From positions 62,001-126,000 of the forward strand of contig NZ_JBEZFP010000005.1 of the NCBI RefSeq assembly GCF_040649515.1: DNA of 64,000 nt, given 5' to 3'. Under the pieces are notes generated by a model. That model worked only from the letters and a program-made list of their open reading frames with translations. It had not been told where the DNA came from and did no database searches. Positions 51,383-59,526 of the stretch are shown here, piece after piece; within the stretch, counting starts at the first letter, position 1, and each line of letters opens with the position of its first letter. The translations under genes were made by a program, and so were the position numbers. This DNA is from Yinghuangia elevatio (GTDB taxonomy: Bacteria > Actinomycetota > Actinomycetes > Streptomycetales > Streptomycetaceae).

Positions 51383-52006
51383 ATTAACGCGTCGACCCCT
51401 GCGACAAACAGGTTTCCGGGAATTCGTCGAATATTTGCGGGCCGGTCACCCGGTTCCGTACGGTGGCCCGCGGCGGACCCCGGGTAATCGTCGGCAGACG
51501 ATATGCGCCCAGCATTTTGGGCAACGAACCATGCCTGGAATGCATAGATCACCGGGCGGTTCGCGACGGTCCGCGGGCCGCTGCCGCGCGCGGGCGTACC
51601 CGCGGTAAGTTTGCGACATACGCCAGCGTATGGTCACCCTTGCGTTTGCCCTGGTCAGAACGTGTTCTAGTACGAACGCCCTGGTAGAACTCGGGTATCC
51701 GGTCCGACCGGTGCGGCGGGAGTCCGGGCGGTCACGGCTCGCGGCGCGCCGTGCGGACCGGCCGGGCGGACACCCTTGACAGCCCCGGACGGCACCCGCA
51801 CGATACTTCGAGCCGATCCGACGAAAGCGATTCCGGTTAATCGGCGTACCGCACAGGAATGCCGCACCACCGCTCGCGCCGTGATTTTTCAGTGTGCCAG
51901 GTGTTTGCTTGAGCGCCGTATTTCCTCATGAGCCGTGGCCGGCCCGCGAGCTATTCGCGAATGCCGGCGCACGGCTGCCGTGCACGCCCGGGAAGGAGCC
52001 GCACCC
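51383..52006. promoter_or_regulatory. Long control region of the lipid synthase
   Basis: 624 bases without a convincing gene, with local drops in GC content. Structures seen: ATTCG-T-CGAAT (51422-51432), about 40 bases before the LysR start and LysR-box-like; a KstR-like dyad at 51656-51670; a direct repeat GCCCTGGT(C)AGAAC at 51648-51661 and 51678-51690; and GGAAGGAG at 51991-51998, the ribosome site of the synthase. Confidence 0.55.
51656..51670. promoter_or_regulatory. KstR/TetR-like operator
   Basis: CAGAACGTGTTCTAG contains AGAAC-GT-GTTCT and matches the KstR outline TnnAACnnGTTnnA at all fixed positions except the first. KstR-type regulators answer to acyl-CoA-like ligands. No such regulator gene is adjacent. 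Confidence 0.45.
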
Positions 52007-55000
52007 ATGGCGTCGGAGACTCTGCGTCGCGACCTCGTCCTCGCGATCGGACCGTTCGAGGAGCCGAACGGACCGCTCGCCGTCGCCGCCCACCGGGCCG
52101 GCGCGCTCGGCGTCGTCGACCTCGGGCGGGACCGCGCCGCGGCGCTGTCCGCGCTCGCCGAGGTGGTCCGCCGCCCGGACCGGTCGTTCGGGGTGCGGGT
52201 GCCCGTCGGCTGCCCGGTGGCACCGACGGAACTCCCCGATCCCACCGACGTGGTGGTCCTCGCCCACGGAGCCCCGTGGCGGGTCGCCGACGCCGGGCCG
52301 GACCGACGGGTCCTCGTCGAGGTCACCTCGCCCGCGGAGGCCCGCACCGCGGCGGCCGAGGGCGCGTACGGCGTCGTCGCGGTCGGCCACGAGGCAGGCG
52401 GCCGGGTCGGCGACCTGACCACCTTCGTGCTGCTCCAGCACCTGCTGGCGGACCCCGAACTGCGGCTCCCGGTCTGGGCGAAGGGCGGCATCGGCACGCA
52501 CACCGCAGCCGCCGCGATCGCGGGCGGCGCGACCGGGGTCGTGCTCGACACGCAACTTGCCCTGCTCGCGGAATCCGCACCGTGCCTGCCGGACCCGGTG
52601 GCCGCGGCACTGCGGTCGATGGACGGCGGGGAGACCGTCGTCCTGGAGGGACACCGGGTGTACACCCGGCCGGATCTGCCGCTGCGTCAGCTTGCGGACG
52701 CGGCGGCGGCGTTCGGCGGCGTCGGGTCGGCGTTCGGGGCGCGCGGCCTCGATCGGCAGCTGCTCCCCGTGGGACAGGACGGAGCGCTGGCCCGACGTTT
52801 CGCCGAGCGGTACGGCACGACCGGACGGGCCGTTAGGGCCGTCCGGTCGGCCGTCACCGCCGCCCTCGCCGCCGCCGTGCGGCACCGACCGCTGCTGCCC
52901 GGCTCGGACGGCGACCTGCCCGTCGTGCAAGGCCCGATGACACGGGTGAGCGACCGGGCCGCGTTCGCCGACGAGGTCTCCGCGGGCGGCGGACTGCCGT
53001 TCCTCGCCCTCGCGCTGATGGACGGCGCCGCCACCCGGGCGCTCCTGGAGGAGACCGCCGAGCGCCTGGACGGGCGCCGCTGGGGCGTCGGCCTGCTCGG
53101 TTTCGCCCCCGCGGAGCTGCGCGACGAACAGCTCGCGGCAGTGGCCGCGGTGCGGCCGCCGTTCGCGCTGATCGCCGGCGGACGGCCCGACCAGGCGGCG
53201 CCGTTGGAGGCCGCGGGCATTCACACGTACCTGCACGTCCCCTCACCGGGGCTCTTGGACCAGTTCCTGCGCGCGGGCGCCCGGCGTTTCGTGTTCGAGG
53301 GCCTGGAGTGCGGCGGGCATGTCGGACCGCGCGCCAGTTTCCCGCTCTGGGAAAGCCAGTTGGACCTGCTGCTGGCCCATGCCCGCCGGCACGGCGGTGC
53401 CGCGGACCTGGACCTGCTGTTCGCGGGCGGGATCCACGACGCCCGATCGGCCGCGATGGCCGCCGCGGCTGCCGCTCCGCTGGTGGAACTCGGTGCTCGA
53501 ATGGGCGTGTTGATGGGCACCGCGTACCTGTTCACCCGGGAGGCGGTGGCGGCCGGGGCGATTCTGCCCGGCTTCCAGGAGGCGGCCGTCGCCTGCGAGG
53601 CGACCGAACTGCTGCAGACCGCACCGGGGCACGCGACACGCTGCGCGGGGACTCCGTTCGTGAGCGCGTTCGCCGAGGCGCGGGCGGCGCTGGAGGCACG
53701 TGGCGTACCGGCCCGGGACATGTGGGCCGAGCTGGAGGAACTCAACCTCGGTCGTCTGCGCATCGCCAGCAAGGGCGTGGTCCGCGGTGAACGGGGACTC
53801 GCGTCCGTCGATGCGGAGACCCAGCGCCGCGAAGGCATGTTCATGCTCGGCCAGGTCGCCGCGTTGCGCTCCGCCGCCACCACGGTGGCCGACCTGCACG
53901 CGGAGGTGACCGAAGGCGCCACCGCCCATCTGGCGGACCGCGCCGCCGCTCTCGGGATCATCGAGGAGGAACCGGTGGCCGAGGCCGAGCCGGTGGATGT
54001 GGCGATCGTCGGCATGGCGTGCGTGCTCCCGGGCGCCGCGGACCTGGCGGCTTTCTGGCGCAACGTGCTGCTCGGCGCGGACGCCGTGACCGAGGTCCCG
54101 CGCGAACGCTGGGACCCCGATCTGTACTTCGACCCCGACGCGGTACGCGACCCGGTGGGCCGCACCCCGTCCAAGTGGGGCGGCTTCGTACCGCCGATCC
54201 CCTTCGACGCTCCCGCGTACGGCATTCCGCCGGCCTCGCTCGCCGCCATCGAGCCCGCGCAACTCCTCGCCCTGCACGTGGCGTCGCGGGCGCTCGACGA
54301 CGCCGGCTACGGCGGCGGCCGCGAGTTCGACCGCGGCCGCACCTCGGTGGTCTTCGGCGCGGAGGCCGGCACGGACCTGGCCGGCGCGTACGGCTTCCGC
54401 TCGCTCTACCCCGCCTACTTCGGCGACCTGCCGCCCGACCTCGACGCGCAACTGCCCCGACCCACCGAGGACTCGTTTCCCGGCGTGCTGGCCAACGTGA
54501 TCGCGGGCCGCATCGCCAACCGGCTCGACCTCGGCGGGGTGAACTACACCGTGGACGCCGCCTGCGCGGCCTCCCTCGCCGCGCTCGACCTGGCCTGCAA
54601 GGAGCTTGTCCAGGGCAGCAGCGACGTGGTGCTGTGCGGCGGCGTCGACACCCACAACGGCATCAACGACTACCTGATGTTCTCGTCGGTGCACGCCCTT
54701 TCGCCGTCGGGCCGCTGCGCGACCTTCGACGCGTCCGCCGACGGCATCGCCCTCGGCGAGGGCGCCGCGTGCCTGGTGCTCAAGCGCCTCGCCGACGCCG
54801 AGCGCGACGGCGACCGCGTCTACGCGGTGGTCAAGGGCGTCGGCGGATCCAGCGACGGGCGTTCGCTGGGGCTGACCGCGCCGCGGCCGGAGGGGCAGCG
54901 ACGGGCGCTGGAACGCGCGTACGCCCGGGCGGGCGTGTCCCCCGCCGAGATCGGCCTCGTCGAGGCGCACGGCACCGGCACCGTCGTCGGCGACCGCGCC

Positions 55001-58000
55001 GAACTGGAGACGCTGACCGAGGTGTTCACCGCGCACGGCGCCGAACCCGGCGGCTGCGCCCTCGGATCGGTCAAGTCGCAGATCGGCCACACCAAGTGCG
55101 CGGCCGGCCTCGCGGGGCTGATCAAGGCCGCGCTGGCGCTGCACCACGGCGTACGCCCGCCCACGCTGCACGTCCGCGAGCCCAACGCCGCCTGGGACGC
55201 CCGGACCAGCCCGTTCTTCTTCGACGGCCAGGCCAGGCCGTGGAGCGAGAGGGACCCCGCGCGACGCCGCGCGGGAGTCAGCGCGTTCGGTTTCGGCGGC
55301 ACGAACTTCCACGCGGTGCTCGCCGGGCACGCGGCACCCGAACGGGAATGCGGGCTCGTCGGTTCCGGTTCCGGTTCCGGTTCCGGTTCCGCGATGACCG
55401 AATGGCCCGCCGAGCTGTTCTGCTTCGCGGGTGCGGACCACGCGGCAGCCGTGCGTGCGATCGACGCGATGGTCGCGCTGTTGGACGAGCGTGTCCCGCG
55501 CACCCTCCGCGGGCTCGCCGCCCTCGCGGCGGAGTCGGTCGCGGCGGCCGGGGCGCCCGTGCAGGTCGCCCTGGTCGCCGCCGATCCGGAGGATCTCCGG
55601 GTCAAACTGGGCCGCGCGCGGGACGGTGCGGACGACCCGGCGGGCGAGGTGTTCAGGCGCCGCGACGACCTGGCGCCGGGACGCGTCGCCTTCCTGTACC
55701 CGGGCCAGGGCAGCCAGCGGCCGGGCATGCTCGCCGACCTGTTCGTAGCGTTCCCCGGACTGCACGACGTGCTGGCCGAGGCACCGGAGCCGACGGTCCG
55801 GGCGATGTTCCCGCCGACCGCGTTCGGTGCCGAGGCCCGCGAGGCCGCGCACCTGCGGATCACCGACACCCGGACCGCGCAGCCCGCGCTCGGCGTCGCG
55901 GCGGTGGCCGTCACGCGGGTGCTGGACCGGCTCGGCGTACGCCCCGACCTCGCCGGCGGGCACAGCTACGGCGAGTTGGCCGCGCTGTGGGCGGCCGGCG
56001 CGTTCGACAGCGCGACGCTGCTGCGCCTGTCCGCGGCGCGTGCCGAGGCGATCCTCGGTGCCGCCGGATCCGACCCGGGTGCGATGGCCGCCGTCAACGC
56101 GCCCGCGGACCGGCTGGCGCCGGTGCTGACCCTGCTCAACCTGAACCACAACCTCTCCCCGGGTGGCAACGGCACGGGGCCCCGCCTGGGCGTGGTCGCG
56201 GCGAACATGAACACGCCTTCGCAAACCGTTATCTCCGGTCCGACACCGGCCCTGGAGGCGGCCGTCGCCGCGCTGGAGGCCGAGGGGGTCCAGGTACGCC
56301 GCCTGCCGGTGGCCTGTGCCTTCCACAGCGCGGTCGTCGCCGGCGCGTCCGCCGAACTCGGCCGTACGCTCGCCGCGTTGCCGGTGTCGGCACCGGGCTT
56401 CCCGGTGTGGTCCAACGGGACGGCCGCCGCGTATCCGCAGGACCCGGACGCGGTACGGGCGCTGCTGGCCCGTCAGGTCGCCGAGCCGGTGCGCTTCGTG
56501 GAGCAGATCGAGGCGATGTACGCGGCGGGTGCGCGTACCTTCGTCGAGGCGGGCCCGGGACGGGCCCTGACCGGAATGGTCCGGGCGATCCTCGGGGACC
56601 GCCCGCACACCGCCGTCGCCTGCGACGTCCCCGGCGAGTCCGGGCTGCGGCGGCTGCTCGCGGCGTGCGCCGAACTGGCCGTCACAGGAGTGCCCGTCGC
56701 GCTCGGCGAACTGACCCGCGGCCGGGTCACCGCCGCCGACACGCACCCCGCACCCCTGCCGGCGTGGCAGGTCGACGGCCATCTGGTGCGCACCGCGGAC
56801 GGCAATCCGGTCGCGGGCGGGCTCCGCCCGGCGGAACCGGTCGCGCCTCCGGTGGTCGTGCAGGCCACCGGAAGCGCGGCCGGGGCCGCCACCCCGGATC
56901 CGCGGGAGACCGCGGTGCTCGAATACCTGGCGGGAGCGCGTGAGTTGGTGGCCGCGCAGCGAGACGTCCTGCTGGGCTTCCTGGGTGCGGAGCCGCAATC
57001 GTGGGCGGCGCCCGCCCGCCTTTCGACCGGCACTTCCGCTGCCGCGCCCGTGACTTCGGCCGACGCCGTCATCGCATCCGCGCCGTCCGTGCCGGATCCG
57101 GTCCTCCAGAGCGCTCCGGCGCCGGTCGAACTGCTCGACGCCGAACGCGCCTTGGACGCCGTGCTCGACGTCATCGGCACACGCACCGGATACCCGCGGG
57201 ACATGCTCGACACCGGCCTGGACCTGGAGGCGGACCTCTCCGTCGACTCGATCAAACGCACCGAGATCATCGGCGAGTTGGCGGTACGCCTCGACATGCT
57301 CGACGAGTCGCTGGTGGAACGGCTCGCCCGGGTGAAGACCATCAGCGCGATCGTCGAAGGCCTGCTGGAGCACGCGGGGGCCGGGGCACCGGGAGCATCG
57401 GGCCCGCCCGACACCGCGCAATCGGACGGTGCGCCGGCGGACGCGCCTGCCGCGCACGGCACCGACCTGTCCGGAGCACCGGTCCACGAGGCTCCGGTCC
57501 ACGAAGTAGCTGGGCGCGAGGCTGCGGTCCACGAAGTAGCTGGGCGCGAGGCTGTCCGCCGCGAAGCCGTGGGGCACGAAGAGGCGGTCCAGGACCGGTC
57601 GTTCGCGACACCGGCCGTCGCTTCGGCGTCGCCTGCCGCGCCCGCCACCACGAGCCGGTGGTTCGCGGGCACACGTACCGGCGCCGACAGCGGGCCGCGC
57701 GCCACCGCTGACGGTGGACCGCGCACCCGTGCCTTCGGGGGCGTGCCATCCGACGGAGGTAGGGACAGCCACGCGGATGACGGCGTTCCGGTGCGGCACG
57801 TTGTCGAGGTCGTCGAATACGTCGCGGCGGCCCCGGATGCCGAGCACATCGCCGCCGCGGTCGCCGGCCGGTCGGTCGTCCTTCTCGCCGATGCCCACGG
57901 CATTGCGCTCGCGCTCGCCGACCGGTTGGAGCGACTGGGGGCCGTGGTGTGGATCGCCGAGCCCGGTCAGGCGCTCCCCGGGCCGGGTGTGGACGCCCTC

Positions 58001-59458
58001 GTCCACCTCGGGGCCCTGCGTACCGACGAAGTCCCCGTGATTCTGGATGACTTCGCCTTGCTGCGGGACGCGCTGGAGGGAGGTGCGACGCACCTGCTGC
58101 TGGCCACCGGCTGGGGCGGCACCTTCGGCCGGGCCGGGGCGGAAGGCGGCGCCTCGGACGCGGCGTGCGCCGGGATCGGGCTGGCCGGGTTCGGGCGTAC
58201 CGCCGCCCAGGAGTACCCGGAAGCGGTCGTCCGCGTCGTCGACGTGGACGCCAAGGACGAGCCCGACCTGATCGCCCGGCAACTCCTGGCGATGCTCGCC
58301 GAGTCGCCGACGCCGGAGGCCCCTGTCGTCGTCGGCCTGCCCGCGGGGGCGCAGGCGGTGAACGGCTCCGATGCCGCTCGCGCCATGACGCGGCACACGC
58401 TCGCGGTACGCCCGGCTCCGCTCGCCGACGCCGACACCGTTCCGCCGGTCCTCACACGGGACTCCGTGGTGCTGCTGACCGGTGGCGCCCGCGGCATCAC
58501 CGCCCGCGTTGCGGTCGGCCTTGCGGCGGCGTACGGCTGTCACATCGAACTCGTCGGCCGGACCGCCGACGCCGGCCCGGAGGACCCGGCCGTCGCCGGG
58601 GCCGCCGACCGGGCCGAACTGCGTGCGGCGCTCGTCGCGGCCGGGATGCGCAAGCCCGCCGAGATCGAGGCGGAGGCGACGCGGATCCTGGCCCGTCGCG
58701 AGGTCCGGGCGACGCTGGATGCCCTCGCCGGGGTGGCCGCGTCCGTCCGGGTGCACGCCGCGGACGTGCGCGACGCCGCCGCGGTGCGGGCCGTCGTGGA
58801 CGATGTGTACGCCCGGCACGGCCGCCTCGACGGCGTGGTGCACGGCGCCGGGGTGCTCGACGACCGGCTGCTGAAGGACAAGTCGGAGGAGGCGTTCGCC
58901 CGGGTCTTCACGACCAAGGTCGTCGGCGCGCGCGGCCTGGCCGATGCGCTCCGCTCCCACGCCCCGTACGGACGCCCGAGGTTCCTGGTGCTGTTCGGCA
59001 GCGTCGCCGGGGTCTTCGGGAACCGGGGGCAAGCGGACTACGCGGCGGCCAACGACGCCCTGGACGCACTCGCACACCTGTGGCACCGCTCGGTGGGCGC
59101 GGAACTGACGGGCGCGGTCGGCACGGACGCGATCCGCACCGACGCCCTCGACAGGGACGCATTCAGCAGGGGCGGGATCGGCACCGAAGCCGTCGCCGAC
59201 CGCGTGCTGAGTCTCGACTGGGGGCCGTGGGCGGCCGAGGGGGGCGGCATGGTCACCGCCGAACTGGAGCGCCACTACGAGCGTCTGGGGATGCCGCTGA
59301 TCGCCCCGGACGCCGGGGTCGCGGCGATGCTCGCGGAACTCTCGTCCGGCGGCGTGGCCCAGGCGGTCTACCTGTGTCCGCCGCGCGACGGCGGGGTCGC
59401 GCACGAGGCGGCCGACGTCCCGGCGGCGTACGGCGAAGGCTCGGAGGCCCTGCGATGA
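52007..59458 (+). CDS. PUFA-synthase-like iterative PKS: ER-like(x2)-KS-AT-ACP-KR
   Basis: 2483 residues. Two nitronate-monooxygenase/PfaD-type TIM barrels come first: 1-290 with GHEAGGRVGD and KGGIGTHTAAA, 300-640 with LECGGHVGPR and FAGGIHDARSA. KS spans about 660-1110 (Cys853 in VDAACAASLAAL, EAHGTGTVVGD, GHTKCAAG). AT follows (Ser1320 in GHSYGELAAL), then ACP (Ser1748 in LSVDSIKRTEI, like PUFA-synthase ACPs) and KR from about 2150 (LLTGGARGITARVA, GQADYAAANDAL). Linkers hold repeats: a GSGSGSGS stretch after KS, and a 30-base unit duplicated in tandem at 57495-57554. ATG 52007 has GGAAGGAG. It would build a reduced acyl chain with the next protein. Confidence 0.9.
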   Translation: MASETLRRDLVLAIGPFEEPNGPLAVAAHRAGALGVVDLGRDRAAALSALAEVVRRPDRSFGVRVPVGCPVAPTELPDPTDVVVLAHGAPWRVADAGPDRRVLVEVTSPAEARTAAAEGAYGVVAVGHEAGGRVGDLTTFVLLQHLLADPELRLPVWAKGGIGTHTAAAAIAGGATGVVLDTQLALLAESAPCLPDPVAAALRSMDGGETVVLEGHRVYTRPDLPLRQLADAAAAFGGVGSAFGARGLDRQLLPVGQDGALARRFAERYGTTGRAVRAVRSAVTAALAAAVRHRPLLPGSDGDLPVVQGPMTRVSDRAAFADEVSAGGGLPFLALALMDGAATRALLEETAERLDGRRWGVGLLGFAPAELRDEQLAAVAAVRPPFALIAGGRPDQAAPLEAAGIHTYLHVPSPGLLDQFLRAGARRFVFEGLECGGHVGPRASFPLWESQLDLLLAHARRHGGAADLDLLFAGGIHDARSAAMAAAAAAPLVELGARMGVLMGTAYLFTREAVAAGAILPGFQEAAVACEATELLQTAPGHATRCAGTPFVSAFAEARAALEARGVPARDMWAELEELNLGRLRIASKGVVRGERGLASVDAETQRREGMFMLGQVAALRSAATTVADLHAEVTEGATAHLADRAAALGIIEEEPVAEAEPVDVAIVGMACVLPGAADLAAFWRNVLLGADAVTEVPRERWDPDLYFDPDAVRDPVGRTPSKWGGFVPPIPFDAPAYGIPPASLAAIEPAQLLALHVASRALDDAGYGGGREFDRGRTSVVFGAEAGTDLAGAYGFRSLYPAYFGDLPPDLDAQLPRPTEDSFPGVLANVIAGRIANRLDLGGVNYTVDAACAASLAALDLACKELVQGSSDVVLCGGVDTHNGINDYLMFSSVHALSPSGRCATFDASADGIALGEGAACLVLKRLADAERDGDRVYAVVKGVGGSSDGRSLGLTAPRPEGQRRALERAYARAGVSPAEIGLVEAHGTGTVVGDRAELETLTEVFTAHGAEPGGCALGSVKSQIGHTKCAAGLAGLIKAALALHHGVRPPTLHVREPNAAWDARTSPFFFDGQARPWSERDPARRRAGVSAFGFGGTNFHAVLAGHAAPERECGLVGSGSGSGSGSAMTEWPAELFCFAGADHAAAVRAIDAMVALLDERVPRTLRGLAALAAESVAAAGAPVQVALVAADPEDLRVKLGRARDGADDPAGEVFRRRDDLAPGRVAFLYPGQGSQRPGMLADLFVAFPGLHDVLAEAPEPTVRAMFPPTAFGAEAREAAHLRITDTRTAQPALGVAAVAVTRVLDRLGVRPDLAGGHSYGELAALWAAGAFDSATLLRLSAARAEAILGAAGSDPGAMAAVNAPADRLAPVLTLLNLNHNLSPGGNGTGPRLGVVAANMNTPSQTVISGPTPALEAAVAALEAEGVQVRRLPVACAFHSAVVAGASAELGRTLAALPVSAPGFPVWSNGTAAAYPQDPDAVRALLARQVAEPVRFVEQIEAMYAAGARTFVEAGPGRALTGMVRAILGDRPHTAVACDVPGESGLRRLLAACAELAVTGVPVALGELTRGRVTAADTHPAPLPAWQVDGHLVRTADGNPVAGGLRPAEPVAPPVVVQATGSAAGAATPDPRETAVLEYLAGARELVAAQRDVLLGFLGAEPQSWAAPARLSTGTSAAAPVTSADAVIASAPSVPDPVLQSAPAPVELLDAERALDAVLDVIGTRTGYPRDMLDTGLDLEADLSVDSIKRTEIIGELAVRLDMLDESLVERLARVKTISAIVEGLLEHAGAGAPGASGPPDTAQSDGAPADAPAAHGTDLSGAPVHEAPVHEVAGREAAVHEVAGREAVRREAVGHEEAVQDRSFATPAVASASPAAPATTSRWFAGTRTGADSGPRATADGGPRTRAFGGVPSDGGRDSHADDGVPVRHVVEVVEYVAAAPDAEHIAAAVAGRSVVLLADAHGIALALADRLERLGAVVWIAEPGQALPGPGVDALVHLGALRTDEVPVILDDFALLRDALEGGATHLLLATGWGGTFGRAGAEGGASDAACAGIGLAGFGRTAAQEYPEAVVRVVDVDAKDEPDLIARQLLAMLAESPTPEAPVVVGLPAGAQAVNGSDAARAMTRHTLAVRPAPLADADTVPPVLTRDSVVLLTGGARGITARVAVGLAAAYGCHIELVGRTADAGPEDPAVAGAADRAELRAALVAAGMRKPAEIEAEATRILARREVRATLDALAGVAASVRVHAADVRDAAAVRAVVDDVYARHGRLDGVVHGAGVLDDRLLKDKSEEAFARVFTTKVVGARGLADALRSHAPYGRPRFLVLFGSVAGVFGNRGQADYAAANDALDALAHLWHRSVGAELTGAVGTDAIRTDALDRDAFSRGGIGTEAVADRVLSLDWGPWAAEGGGMVTAELERHYERLGMPLIAPDAGVAAMLAELSSGGVAQAVYLCPPRDGGVAHEAADVPAAYGEGSEALR

Positions 59459-59526
59459 AGCGGTACTTCGACCTTGGTCGACTTCGCGGGGACGAGTGCC
59501 GCGGATGTGCGCGGGGTGCCGCATGA
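59455..59526 (+). CDS. Bridging 23-codon ORF between the two synthase genes
   Basis: ATG 59455 overlaps the TGA of the first synthase gene (ATGA), and its own TGA overlaps the ATG of the second (ATGA, 59523-59526). It encodes MKRYFDLGRLRGDECRGCAR plus three residues, with a CxxC pair. Either it is a true micropeptide or a coupling relay that carries terminating ribosomes across the 64-base gap. The product is unproven; the double overlap is directly visible. Confidence 0.5.
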   Translation: MKRYFDLGRLRGDECRGCARGAA

